This document shows, piece by piece, positions 37,983-50,405 of a stretch of DNA of 64,000 nt (its first letter is position 1; each line of letters begins with the position of its first letter). The notes beneath the pieces were generated by a model. That model was not told the DNA's origin. It saw only the letters and a list, made by a program, of their open reading frames with translations, and did not search any database. The stretch is from NCBI RefSeq assembly GCF_020921035.1, contig NC_063153.1, positions 15,066,001 through 15,130,000 of the forward strand. Direction: 5' to 3'. The position numbers were made by a program, and so were the translations under genes. This DNA comes from Rhodamnia argentea (Eukaryota > Streptophyta > Magnoliopsida > Myrtales > Myrtaceae).

Positions 37983-38470
37983 ATTTTGCTCACATCAAAA
38001 TATAACATTTTGCATTTGTGTCCAATTCTGTTCATTTGGCCGGCCGGCGCTAATGTGAATAATTTTTTATATTTTCTAATAATTTTTTTTCTTTTTATTA
38101 TGTTAGGGCTAGTAGGAGGTCGTCGGCAACTGGGTGAGGGCCTACAAGCCCTCATTGGCCGTTGGGAGAGGGTTGACGACCCTTGCTCAAAACAGGGCAA
38201 GGGCTGTGCGCTCCCTCGCCGCCATTGGGCGAGGTTCACGAGGGCTTGGCCCTCACCTAGTGGTCGGTGGCTCATGGTCTCCAGCCGGCCTTAAGAAAAA
38301 AAAATGCAAAGAAATAAAAAGACCGGAAAAAAGCTATTAAAATATAACAAATAATTACAAATTATCCGCTTCAACTCCGGCCGGTTAAATGGACTGAATT
38401 GACACAAATGCAAAAGATTTAAAATTAAATGGACACAATTGCAATAGGTTTAGGATGTTTTTGGTCATTT
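37983..38470. mobile_element. Family A element, copy 4 (left end eroded)
   Basis: 'catttggccggccggcgc' and the GC core (38105-38290) are followed by a typical right arm: 'ttaaatggactgaattgac', then 'caataggtttaggatgttt'. The left arm is partly lost or diverged. Confidence 0.5.
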
Positions 38471-40865
38471 CGTCACTTATATATGTTTCGAAGTTAGATG
38501 AGCTATTGGGACATATAATTTCATTAAAAAAAACAATATGTGGACTAAATCAAGCCAAGGATGGTGAGAAGATTCGACCCCATGTTTGGGTGTTGGAGAA
38601 AGAGATTCTTAGGGTTCTTGTCTGCATCCTAAGCTGTCCATGTGAAAGGATGTGCCATAGGCAAGCGAACTAAATTAGGGTTTAGGGCGAATAGAAAAGG
38701 CCAATCTCCCTCTCAAAACAGACAAGGAGGCTCCGACAAAGATTTGGCAGTACGGACCAGACACCACCCATTCCTCCCTCCCCCAATCCACGTAAACCCT
38801 AAAAAAAGAAACATTCATCTTTTTTTTAATGGAAATATATATATATAATTTTGGGTGGCTCGGGTTTTAAGGGTTTCTTTGTTTTTTTCTCGTATTGAAA
38901 CGCGGTTTATTCTTTTCTACATAGGGAATATAAACAAAATTCTACAACCCTATTTATTTAATTACAACGATAAAACAATTCAAGAAGGAATGTTTTTATT
39001 TGTCTCGTAGCTGTCTTTTTGTAATACCCTAGGGAAGAACAAGGGAATGTTTCTCGTGAAATGCGACGAGCCTGCCAACATAGACTTCAAACCATTGATT
39101 CTTTGAGGTCTGAGCTGCTGCTGTCCCATGTGAAATTTTCGTTTTATTTCATCTATTCATTGGAATTATTATATGTAAGGATTCGGTTTACAAATCAAGT
39201 AACGCGTAAAAAACGAAAAAAAAAAAAATCGACATAAGATTTAAACTAGTTCACCTTTAAACTAAGGCTATAATTAGCACATCGCATCTCTCTGTTACAT
39301 CACTCAATTACAAGTAAAAAAAAGCATATACATAAGTAGCTATTCATAGGGCAAGCCCAAATTATCAACGAAACAATATGAGCGGGACCCTGTGCTTTCC
39401 TGTCGATGGACAGTATAAACCACTCACCAACATTATATATAGAATTGGCGGTTGTTTTCATGACTTATTATGAAATTGATGACTAGCTGATTAGTTGATT
39501 GATGGTTGAGGTTTTTATTTTTGATTTTGGGCACAAATTGTTGAGGTTAGAAAACCATATAATACACATTTTGACCATTATAGACCACATTCACATTACT
39601 CATGAATTGAAATTACTTTTCTTCAAAAATATTTTCGTTATGTGCTGTCTATAAACGGTCTGCTTCGGCGTCTGATGAAATTTCCCTCTAAATTATTGCG
39701 CGATTTCATATTTAAAACGCCCTAACGAAACCGACTGTCATTTTCGCTCCGTCCCTTTTGGTACCATCCAAATTCTAGATGATCACCTCTTGGAAAAACA
39801 ACAAATGTGGTGGGTCATCTTCAAATCTCTAATATCAGTCGTCTCACTTTCATGTCCTGAAAGTTAATTATTTCTCTACATCATTCATGCATCAATTTAT
39901 CTTGCCGTACACTGCTATAAGCAAACAAACGGATATGGTCAATAGCATATCTGCGCATATTCTTCTTTCCCTAGTCCCGTGGATGGCAACAACTAGAACA
40001 TGACCAAGATCACAACTTTCACAATCATAGTTATGGTTTTCACCTCTGCCTGCCCTCAATAATTTATTCGCTGTCTTCAAAATGACTAACATAAGCCACA
40101 AGCAAGGTGCGGTAACGAAATAACAGACATTGTCGGTGGTTACTCGTTACTGAAGCCGCTGGTGGTGAAATCTTTTCTCTATACATACGGCGTGTCCAAT
40201 GAAACCAATTCATCTATGACAAATTGTAGATTGGCGGTTTCGAAGAAAGATTATTATAGAACAAGTACGTTTCAATTAGAATCAAACCAACATATAATTT
40301 AGTCAGTCCTAGAACACTAATTTTTCCTCCTCTTTTGTCCTCATTAAGAGATCCAATTAGTGATTCGACAATTCCGTTTCATCGTCGCCTTCTACACAAC
40401 CTCGCATGAACATAAAGCAGACACGACAACAGAAAATGTCGCCATAATGCCCTTTAAAAACCCTAAAAGAAACAAGAGCACGTAAAAAGCTGAGAGAAGT
40501 GAGCTGTTTTGATTTCAAAGGAGGTTGGCAGTACTCGTTTTCCTCGAATTGCTTTCAGAGTTATTCACGTTTTCTCCTAATTTTCGTTCCCGTCATTGTA
40601 GTTGGAAAGTGGTAGTACGTACTTTAAATGTGACAAGTCTTTGTCTGAATTGTCGATTTTATCTTCCAAGTGTACATACTTGGGAGCATGAGAAAGTTTA
40701 TTCCTAAACATAAACTTAGAAAAAGAGCACACGTGGAGAAATTTTTTTCACCATTTGAAATTGCCAAAGAATTAAATGGTGTTAAATATATGATCTGTTT
40801 ACGCAATGGAACTTACAATTTCTGTAAAACCGGAAAGATGGAGATTCATGGAACATATGGAATTT
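38471..40865. other. Gene-free spacer
   Basis: No supported gene. Open frames at 38455-38848, 39892-40101 and 40525-40918 show no recognised domain. A poly-A run at about 39219 and a (TA) run at about 38837 are present. Confidence 0.35.
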
Positions 40866-40867
40866 GG

Positions 40868-41165
40868 CCTAATACCCAAAAAAACTCAAACTTTAGCATT
40901 TGTGACAATTATATCTAAAACATTTTTTTGTCTCATAAAAAATCACTAACTTTTATTTTTGTCCCAATTCTATCGATCTAATACAAAAAAAAAAAAAAAA
41001 AACCCTCAACTTTAGCATATGTCCCAATTATATCCGAAACTTTTTTTTGTCTCATAAAATATCATCAACTTTACTTTTATCCCAATTCTACCACCGTCGG
41101 CCTTCCGTCTATAATTAGCGTTACCTAATCCTACGTGGCTCCAATTTTCTCGCTGAACTTACCAA
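40868..41165. repeat. Tandem duplication of an element arm (about 110-bp unit, two copies)
   Basis: 'tcaaactttagcatttgtga' through 'ttgtcccaattctat' (about 40887-40973) is repeated as 'tcaactttagcatatgtccc' through 'ttatcccaattctac' (about 41007-41092). The copies are separated by a poly-A run. 'ctacgtggctccaattttc' follows, a theme also seen in the family A and B elements. It is probably one end of a non-autonomous transposon with an internal tandem copy. Confidence 0.55.
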
Positions 41166-41289
41166 TAAATCTTCGAAATTTAGAAACAGTAGGTTTTAGG
41201 GGACGATGAGATTTTAGATCAGTCTTCTAAATATCTCGTCGAACATCTTTGATCGAAAATCATTTTTGGATTTTTATTGAAGAGACAAG

Positions 41290-41960
41290 TTCTGTTGCAA
41301 CTCCGGGCAGTAAATATCACAGATAGATAAGAAAATCGATAACTTCACTTCAAATAGAACTGTACGTATATAAGCCATGCCGGAATTTGATCAACGACAA
41401 AGCTTGACAACGGAAAGATGCAACGTTGGATTTAGTCGACGATGAAGCACTCAGGAGATACATCAAAGATACACCTCGGAATTTAATTGATGACTCAAAT
41501 CTAGAAACTAGAGCTAAGAAACACACCAAAATTTAATAGACGAGAGTTCGGAAACAATAACTACTGTGCAAGAAAGTAAAGATAATTAAAAGATAACATA
41601 GATGTTTGTGCGCAGGGACTCTAAAGAGTAGGACATGACTATTTAAAGTCTACAATCGATGGTTATTAATGGAGGTTACAAAGAGAAGTTACAAACGGTT
41701 TTCGAAGGGTTACGTTGACTCCACTACCTTGATGGTTTTTTCAACTCCACTATCTTGACGGTTGTTTTATTCCACTACGTTGATGGTTACTTCTTTAATC
41801 GTTGCATCCGAGATTTTGGGACTCCACCTTTTGTTGATTCCTTCAAGTTGTGATTCATTAAGTTGTCGATAATTCTGTTCATATTGGACCAAGCTCTGCT
41901 CTCAACAATTAACTCTATTGCATGGCGATGATAACAAAAAGTTGATCATTTTTAAAATTA
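41290..41960. repeat. Dispersed repeat related to 25.53-26.2 kb
   Basis: Contains three imperfect internal repeats of the theme 'ccactac(c)ttgatggtt' (about 41720-41795), then the segment shared with 26.05-26.18 kb. No coding domain. It may be a retroelement remnant. Confidence 0.4.
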
Positions 41961-42367
41961 AAAGTTTGAACTCGGAAACTAAATCATGATGAGATAAACT
42001 AGGAAATACTAAAAACCAATCATGATAACTATAAAAGTGTAAAAAAAAGTAATCTATAAAATCAAGCAAAATACAAATAATAAATACACAGTTCAGAAAG
42101 TCTATGCAAATAAAAGATCTAAATCACACCTTGATGTGCCCCGCATCATTTCACATACTTCTAAATTAAACTCTTTAGGTTTATCTGCAATTCTTTCATT
42201 TTCGCTTGCATTTTATTTTGGGTAGAATCCGTACGATTTTCTTTTCTTTTTTGCGAAATCACACATAAACTTTGGAAAAGTGATACGAGGAGCATTACTA
42301 TGCATTCCACGGTTGTGGTTAATAGCCCTTCTTACTGCTATTGCCCAAGAAAATCGAAAAACTTATC

Positions 42368-43497
42368 AGAAAAGAAAAGTCCTAAACCTATTGCATTTGT
42401 GCTAAATCTTTCAATCGTGTCAAATTTTTTGGTCAATTTCAATTGTGCCAATTGATAGCTAAACATTTTCATATTTTTCTAATTGAGTCCATCCGGCCAA
42501 TTTTGATTAGGAATTACCGACGTAGATACCGACGATCCTATGTAGCACGACCTGCGCTCACATTGACATTTTCTAATAATATTGTACTAATTTTTCTATT
42601 TCTTTATAATTGTTGTTCTTTTCTTTTCTTTCTTTTTTCATAATTTTTCCTGGACTAAAAGGCTGGCTAGGGCTGCGACGCCCTCACCCAAAAATGGAGA
42701 GGATCGCAGCACCCTCGCCCGGCCAGATTTAGTGAGGGCGTCGTGGCTCGCACCTAGAATCAACAAGGGCGTCTCAGCCCTTGCTCGTGGCGAGCGACGC
42801 TCACCGGCCTCAAGTCTAGGAAAAAAAAAGTAGAGAAAATAAAAATTATAAAAAAATTCGAAATATTATTAGGTTAGCGTAGACCCGTCAAAATATGTGG
42901 GTCGGATCATAAATAGTTCGACTCAAATAGACCCATTTAACCCCTTTTTGATTCATTTATTACAATGCCAATCCAGTGACCCGACGGACTCTTACCCAAC
43001 CCATACCGACCTGTATTCATAAAATATTTTATATTTAATCTAATTTAGGAAACTTGTTTGCAAATTGAGATGAGAATGCGGAATGAGTGAGCGTGAGATT
43101 GAATGAGAGTAAGAGAGAATGAATAGAGTCCTAGAAGTGAGTTGGATCTAAGTAAGTTGTGAATTCATTTATTACTCATTTACGAATTATTCATGACTCA
43201 TTTTACACTCATATTATGTTTGAACTCATTTATTACCAATTTATTGAGTATAACTCAATGATATAACAACTTAGCTCATCATATAAGTTAAGATATGGAT
43301 TCATGACCCAATTTGATAGGTCTAGGCAACACCAATTGTGCTATGCAGGAAGGCCGGGTCTATGTCGGCGATTTTCGGCCAAAATTGACCAGATGCACTC
43401 AATTGGCGGAACGTGAAGAAGTTTATGATACGATTGGCACAATTAAAATATTTAGGACTGAATTGAGATAAACATAATAGGTTTACGAATTTTCTCG
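42368..43497. mobile_element. Family A TIR element, copy 5, interrupted by a nested MITE
   Basis: Left arm begins about 42368 ('aaaagtcctaaacctattg') and includes 'gtccatccggccaattttg'. The GC core at 42660-42820 holds 'gaggatcgcagcaccctcg'-type words. The right arm resumes after the insertion, at 43323 ('ggcaacaccaattgtgctat'), and runs to about 43497. The 441-bp insertion is described separately. Confidence 0.65.
42882..43322. mobile_element. Nested MITE flanked by TA
   Basis: The ends 'gacccgtcaaaatatgtggg' and 'ccaatttgataggtc' are imperfect inverted copies (gaccYRTCAAA core). TA flanks both sides (42880-42881, 43323-43324). Removing it rejoins 'ggttagcgta' with 'ggcaacacc' in the surrounding family A element. 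It is AT-rich with no ORF. The TA duplication suggests a Tc1/mariner-type element, though a 2-bp duplication alone is weak evidence. Confidence 0.55.
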
Positions 43498-43674
43498 AGG
43501 AAGTTGCAGTAAGTTTATGAATTTTAACTCGATTGACAGAACTTTTTGATAACTCCCTCGAGAAGATCTTAACCGAGCTACACGTATCACACATAATGAA
43601 TCATAGGTATAGGAATTATGAAAAATCAAATTCTACCAAATGTTTGAAAAAAGAAAATCAGTTGTGGGTAAAAA

Positions 43675-43694
43675 TAATAATAATAATAATAATA
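43675..43694. repeat. (AAT)n microsatellite
   Basis: About six AAT/ATA units in AT-rich sequence between the nested element and the bHLH gene. Confidence 0.8.
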
Positions 43695-44038
43695 GGGGTA
43701 AGTAAGTAACTGGGATGCTCGCCTCATCACCACATGCATGACACCTGAGCACATAGTGTGCAGCAAACATAAACTCGGAGTGGTTATAGTCTGTCCGAAT
43801 TAAAAATAAAATTGTGTCCCCCTTACAATAATTAAATCAAAATTCCCACTTCACCTTTTTCTGCCCACTTTGAGAAAAAGCAAAAGTAGAGAAAAAGCTA
43901 AAGAGAGAAAAAGAAAAACAATAAAAAGGAAGGGAAGATGGTAAAAGGCAATAAAGAAAAGAAGGAGAGAGAACCACACAAAGACAAAAGTTTCTCAAAC
44001 CTCCATGATTTGAATTCTCTTGCTTCTTCAACCCCTTG

Positions 44039-44040
<2 letters not shown>

Positions 44041-44067
<27 letters not shown>
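44041..44067. promoter_or_regulatory. (CT)n tract in the bHLH 5' region
   Basis: A pure CT run about 220 bp upstream of the ATG. Further CT-rich tracts lie at 44095-44108, and GAAA/GAGA-type repeats at 44151-44210. 'catatataat' at about 44211 could be a TATA box with a short leader, or these tracts may be in the 5' UTR. GA/CT repeats are known binding sites of plant BPC (GAGA-binding) factors; a role here is inferred. Confidence 0.5.
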
Positions 44068-44070
<3 letters not shown>

Positions 44071-44153
44071 CAAGAGTGGTGAGAAAGACCCCCATCTCTC
44101 TCTCTCTCCTGCTTCTACAAAGGCCATGTTTAGGAGCTTCAAGTAAAAGACAG

Positions 44154-44186
<33 letters not shown>

Positions 44187-44282
44187 AAAGGCAAAGAAAA
44201 GAGACAAGGGCATATATAATTAGGGCAAAAGTTTCGGTTTAGAGAGAAGAGAGATTGTTTGTGTTAGAGATCGATCAAAGGC

Positions 44283-46026
44283 ATGAATAGAGGAGTGTTG
44301 CAGAGCTCATCACCAGTGCAGCAGCAGATGATGGCAAACCCTAATAGTTGGTGGAACGTCAACAGCTTGAGAGCTCCAAGTCCACAACAAGCCACTCCTG
44401 CTAGTTTCTTCCCAAACATTCCTCCTTACCATTATTCAAATCTCTTTCCTCAGTACATGGCCACCAATCCTTCTTCACTCCTGGTTCCATCTTGGCTTGA
44501 GAATAGTAGCCAGGAGCATCAGCAGCTCTCAGCTGAGTCCTGGAGCCAACTTCTCCTGTAAACATCTCTCTCTCTCTCTCTCTCTCTCATATGTGTTTGT
44601 GTTCTTGAGGATTTTTCTACACCTTTCTTTTGCTATTCATAAGGATAGCTTATGAGCAGATCTATGTCCGGCATGTCGGTTTCGAAAGACTAGCTGACTT
44701 GACTTGCGAAACGTTGTGATGTTAAACCGAATTTATTGGTGGCAAGCGCATGCATGCAGATCATGTGTCCCTGCGAATGCTCCACCTCGCATGATTTTTC
44801 CTTCTTTTTTGTATGATTTTACATGTTAATAAACACACTTTTCAGCATATATAGTAGCTCTCCATACAAAATCTTCTCTTCTTAATGTTAGCAAGCTAGC
44901 TTGTCAACCGATGCTTTTGTCCTTGTCTACATCGATCTTCAACTTAGACATGCAAATTCAACCTCGCCGCATTGTCAATTAACTCCATTCCACGACAAGT
45001 GATTTCACGATTGCATCCATTGATCATGGAGTTTGCAATAAAAGTATATGAGGATGATCTCTTATGTTCCTTTTGACCCTTCCAAATCTAGGGGTGGATT
45101 GATGAGTGAAGAAGACAAGAGTGCCTTGACCCATTTTCAAGCAAAGAGATTAGAGAACTGGGGAGATCAACAGGTGCTAGAGCAGTCTCCAATTGATGTG
45201 AAGCAAGAGAATTCCTCGAGCGGCTACTTGTACGGACATGCACCAAGCAACGACTTCCATGGATCTAAATCAGCTGTTTGGCCTACCGCTACTCTAACCA
45301 CTGCGGCTTCATCTCCGAAATCATGCGTCACGAGCTTCAGCAGCAACTTGCTGGACTTCTCATACAAGAAATCCGACAGCAATAAGCATCCGGTGCCGGA
45401 TCAATCTTCCGAGGTGAGATTATGACGCCATTTCGTGCAAGAATATGGACGCGTACCTCGACGAAGAACAAATTCGTACGAAAGGTCATTTATTATAATG
45501 AATTTACGGAACCTCATCAAGTATTTTAAAAAGCTACAGGATTAAAGTGGGTACGACTCACTCTTTTTTGCAGCATATTTGAATTCTTCTTCCATTACTT
45601 AGCGAATTAGGGATGGGTTTTGAGATCTGTCTTCACCTTTCCTCTTGTAATTGGATGAAGGGGCCGAAAAAAGGGTTTGAAACGAATAATTGACGGTGTA
45701 TACATCGTTCGCTTTTTTCCTATGTCTTTACTATATAAACTAGAGCCTATTAGAAAGCAAATTTTTTTCTTGAAAATAACTTAAGCGGCTCGCAATGCAT
45801 GACATTGTTTTATCACTTTCAGTTCGTCACACATGATTTTCGAAGGCAACTTCCGCTAACCGTGTTTCTTCGGAGCGGCATGATCACAAATAGTTCTGAT
45901 CATGTTTGTTGAATTTCTTCCTTTTGTTTTTGGTCAGTGTAAAAGCAGTGCAACAGGTGGGGCACAGAAGAAAGCCAGGACTCAACCATCTTCAGCCCAA
46001 TCTACCACCTTCAAGGTAATGGCCAT

Positions 46027-46061
<35 letters not shown>

Positions 46062-48301
46062 TCCACAGACACACAAAAGCACACAAAGCTATCTTACATG
46101 TGTGTGAGTGGACTGTTGTCTTTCTCGGTTGTCGACTTGTTCAAATCCTTATTCCTCTTCCGTTATGCCTTGTCTTTATGAAAGTCATAAGTAAAAGGGA
46201 CAGAAATTAAAGAATCCAGCAAAAAAAAAAAATATATATATCAGATGGTGAAATGGGATACCACCAAGCCCTAATCATGGGGCTAACTGATCTCATTTGG
46301 CTTGATTTGAACCAGGTGAGGAAGGAGAAATTAGGTGACAGAATCACTGCTCTGCATCAGCTTGTTTCTCCATTTGGCAAGGTGAAAAGCTCAAGCCTTT
46401 TCAGTTTAATAACCAGCATAATGCACTTCATTCGCTTGACCGAAAAAGCGGTAGGCCGCTGGTTTGGGAAAGCAAGCAAAGAGTCTCATATGTCGATTGC
46501 GAAGTAGCCGTCCAAAGAAGCGGGTTGCATTTTAAATTCGAATTCACATACTTCCTCTCTTTCAATGTCTTTTATGAAATCAAGTCCATACAAATTCATT
46601 CCTCCACATCTTTAGTGGTGGAAAACTCCGGTGAAAGAGAAACTCTTTCTGCAAGCGAAAGCTCTTCTTTTTCCTTCTACATGAGTCCATGGCTTTGCAA
46701 GTCTTTTGAACTTAGGGTCTCTCTTTCTGTTCTTCCTTTTCTCATTGTGCTACTTTTTACTTATGAGTTAAAGTATTGAAGATGGCCAAAAATATGACTT
46801 TGGAGGGTTGTGGTGTGGGGGGATTTTTGCTCTCTTTTGCAGACTGACACAGCTTCTGTGTTGGCAGAGGCTATTGGCTACATCAGATTCCTTCAAAATC
46901 AGATTGAGGTGATGTTCTTCTTTTCTTTTTTTCCTTTTTCCAATTGATTTATGAAGGGGAAAACATAAATAAATAAAAATAAAAAATAAAAACCCTACTA
47001 TGGCCAAACTGTGAAAGTGAAAGCATCATTCCCAATATTTTCTTTACTCTTTTTGTTCTTCAATTTATTCTATTTTGGGTTTTGGGCGTGCTGGAGTTCT
47101 GATTTGAACATACCCTCTGAACATCAACAGGCACTTAGTTTACCGTACTTGGACAATGGATCAGGCAACATGAGGCACCAACAATCTGTATAATCTCTCT
47201 CTCTCTCTCTCTCTCTCTCGCGCGCACGCAAGTGTGAAGTGAATGCACATGCATGTTTTTGCAGATAGGTTATCAGATCTTTACTGAGTAGAATAATTGA
47301 GAACCTGTTACTTTTCTAATTATTTAGGTTCAAAGAGAGAGGAGTTGTATATTCCCGGAAGACCCTGGTCAGGTATGCACATGTGCTTGTCAAGATCTTG
47401 AGCATAATAAAATTTAAGTGATTTGCAGTTTGAGCTTTTGAACAGATGAAGTTTAACAAGGTTAACAAAAGTTACACTAAGCAACAAATACACTAAACAC
47501 ATTGTTTAAGCTTTTGAACGAAATAAAGTTTACCTATGTACCTCGATGGGTTTGGATTTTAGACTCTCTCGTGTTCTTCTGTCATCACTGTTGAGATTTA
47601 AGGTTTCGGCGCACATCTTTAGATGAGGTGATATTAGATTTCGGGCAACAAACACAATTTTAGCCCCTAATCGCCGAAGATTTATCATTGTAAGGCACAT
47701 GTGACCGAGTTACATGGGTAGGTAGTGTGACAAATCCTTTAGTTGGGTAATTGTTATCTAATGTTAGACCATTTTGCAGCTTGAGTCTCATCCTCATTTT
47801 CCGTTTGAATTTGATAATGATTCTAGCACATGACAATAAACTTCAAACCACCCTTGTGTTAATTTTCATACACTTATATAACTACATTCACCTAAGAACC
47901 TACAACTATATCCATTCGATAATCTATGTACATAATCTACATTGTTTCTTCCTAATGCCTCTTCCTCCTTATGCTATGGAGCAGCTGCTGAATGACAACT
48001 GCATGAAGAGGAAAGGAGCTTTAGACCAGGTAATAATCTCTTTTGAAAATAGTCCTATCCCTTCTCATTCTTCCGGCTTCATTGCCATTTGAGTACCAAA
48101 CGGGAACAAAAAGAACCACCCTTCTGTCAAAAACTAAAGCTTTTGGTCCATGTTTTATGTCAGGACACTGGTCATGAAGAAGAAGCAAAGGACCTGAGGA
48201 GTCGAGGGCTGTGTCTGGTGCCGATCTCTTGCACAATGCAAGTAGGAAACGAAACCGGAGCCGACTACTGGGCTCCTACCATCGGAGGAGGATTCCGATG
48301 A
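44283..48301 (+). CDS. bHLH68: bHLH68-like transcription factor (atypical bHLH)
   Basis: Nuclear transcription factor. Exons: 44283-44557, 45092-45413, 45938-46015, 46316-46381, 46843-46908, 47131-47187, 47328-47372, 47985-48029, 48164-48301. The sum is 1092 bp, 363 aa plus stop, all GT-AG, phases closing. It starts [17 protein letters not shown] and continues with the family hallmarks NPNSWWNVN and SWSQLLLGGL. The helix-loop-helix spans residues about 226-269: [17 protein letters not shown], loop SPFGKTDTA, then [19 protein letters not shown]-terminal hallmarks: [24 protein letters not shown] and GADYWAP. Upstream of RKEKLGDR the His and Glu of a canonical H-E-R basic region are absent (sequence is SSAQSTTFK), so E-box binding may be weak or altered. 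CT-repeats occur in the leader and in introns 1, 3 and 6. Arabidopsis bHLH68 is linked to ABA and drought responses; orthology versus the close paralogues bHLH110/112 is not proven. Confidence 0.93.
46029..46058. repeat. (CT)n tract in bHLH intron 3
   Basis: A pure TC/CT run of about 15 units shortly after the donor at 46015. Similar runs are at about 44565-44588 (intron 1) and 47192-47219 (intron 6), each close to a 5' splice site. Confidence 0.85.
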
Positions 48302-49686
48302 TTGAGCTGGACATGAAGTCTCTAAATTTTAGAACCTGTGACAGCAAATTTGGAGAGATTAATGAATCTTAGGTGATTATATAACATCATGAGCAGTCAC
48401 TCTGCTGCAAAAATTTCCCAAGGCTGATTGCTCTTGATGCTATGTATATCATGCTTTGGTTTGGTGTGGTCTCTGCTGTCTTATGCTCGGGTGTGATTTT
48501 CTCTTCTTTTCTTTCCTTCCTTTTTTTTTTTTTTTTCGAAAAAATGATATTTTCGGATATAATTATGTAGGATCATGTAACCTTTTTACCTGCAGTTGTT
48601 TAAGTCTGTGCAGGGATTAGTAACTTAGTAATTAGTACTAGTGAACAATCCATCTTTGTCATGACATGATCAAGCAAGTCTTTTCTTTCTTTCCTTCCTC
48701 TTTTCAATCCAACTTCTTTTTCCTTCAGAAATTGCTCGCCCGAAGGTTCTTTCAGTGTAGTTTAACATGCATGACTTAGCCAACGTTTGAATATGCCATT
48801 TATGACTACACAAGGGGAAATTACACAAAGAGTCGTAAACCTATTGTATATAATTCAATCGAGTCCCGAACTTTGTAATCGAACCAGTTTAGTCCGAAGC
48901 TTTTGAGAAGAAGCGCAATCAAGTCCTCTCGGCCCGATCTACATGTAATGGGGACGGCCTTAGATGGACTGATATTCAATGCAACAATGCCCAAATCTCA
49001 AAATCAATCCCTCCAATTCGGACTTTTGAATTCATGATTTACCTCAATCTCGAGCTCTCTCATGAAGCCTCGATGGATCGGATTGACATATACCTGTACT
49101 AAATTTGTCGTTCATTTTGACCCTACTTGAAAGGACAATGTAGAATTTTTTTTCTTTTTCATGGAGGGATCATCACAGCACATGCGAAGAAACCAACACA
49201 ATCAACACGAATAGATTACAAAAAGACAACAGACTCTTGGAGAGACCACAATCACAGTAATACTTTGACTAATTATTTTGACTTTATCCTCCCGTTCTGT
49301 AAAAAATTGACGACGGTCATCTTCATCTTCGTGCCAAATTTTTCCGCCAAGACTAGAATTGGAATTTTAGGGACTGATTTGGGGAATGGGGATTCATTTG
49401 CTCGACCAAGAGATCACGCGGTTCATCTAAGCAAAAACAAAATTGGTAGTTAGAATAATAATCCTCGTCACGCCCCCGTTGTACCTTGGACAGTCGGCTA
49501 TTACTAGACTACCAAGTCAAATAAACCGGACGCGACTTGACTGAAAAGAATTAACTGCACTTTTCCTTAAAGGTTTATGACAAAGTTGATTCAATTAAAT
49601 TCCGCGAAACAGTTTAAGGGCTAATTGTGCCACTACTATCTTAAACTTTTAATTGAATTTTTTTTTTAAACAAGCAAATAAGAGTA
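48302..49686. other. bHLH 3' flank and spacer
   Basis: The first few hundred bases should be the bHLH 3' UTR. A family-A-like arm fragment lies at about 48826-48960 ('gtcgtaaacctattgtat', 'ccagtttagtccgaagc'). No other gene is supported; the 49127-49453 frame has no recognised domain. Confidence 0.45.
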
Positions 49687-50405
49687 GGAAAAATTACCAA
49701 CAAAATCTTAAACCTATTGTAATTGTGACAATTCGGTCCTAAACTTTTCTTTTGTTGATTCGGTCTTAAAAATTTTACAATTGTGTCAATTCAGTCCATC
49801 CGGCCAAATTTGGCCGGCCGGCACTAATATGGACGTCGGCCGTCCGACAACATAACATTTTAATATTTTTTTGATTTTTTTCCTTTTTTTTTCCTTTTTC
49901 TTTTTTTCTTCTCCCTTCTTCTTCTTCCTCCGGCCGACGAGATCAACCTCGCTAGCCTCAAGCGAAGCTCGTCCCCTATCGGCCACTAATAAGGTCTCGG
50001 CCGGCCTCACCCGGCGATAGTGAGGTCCAAATGCGGGCCGACCTCGCCATCACCGGGAGAGGCTCAACCACGCCGGTGGCTAGCGGGGACAAGCTTTGCC
50101 TAAGGTCGGCGAGGTTGACCTTGTCGGCTGTTGCCCCTAGTTGGATCAGCTAGAGGAAGAAGAAGAAGAAGAAGGGAGAAGAAAAGAAAAGAAAGCAATG
50201 GAAAAATAAAATGAAATAATTCAAAGAAATATTAAAATATTATCGTTGTTAGTCGGCGTCCACATCAGCGCTAGCCGGCTAAATTTAGTAGGATGGACTG
50301 AATTGACATAATTGCCAAATATTTAGAACTGAATCGGTCAAAAAAATAAGTTTAGGCATGAATTGGCATAATTATAAGAAATTTAGGACTTTTTTGGTAA
50401 TTTCC
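49687..50405. mobile_element. Family A TIR element, copy 7 (best preserved)
   Basis: Left end 'ggaaaaattaccaacaaaat' and right end 'ttttttggtaatttcc' are inverted copies, flanked by TA at 49685-49686 and 50406-50407. The 719-bp element has AT-rich arms and a GC-rich core (49925-50160). In the core, 'gccgacgagatcaacctcg' is mirrored by 'cgaggttgaccttgtcggc', so the core alone could form a long hairpin. This copy best defines the family ends and the TA target site. Confidence 0.75.
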
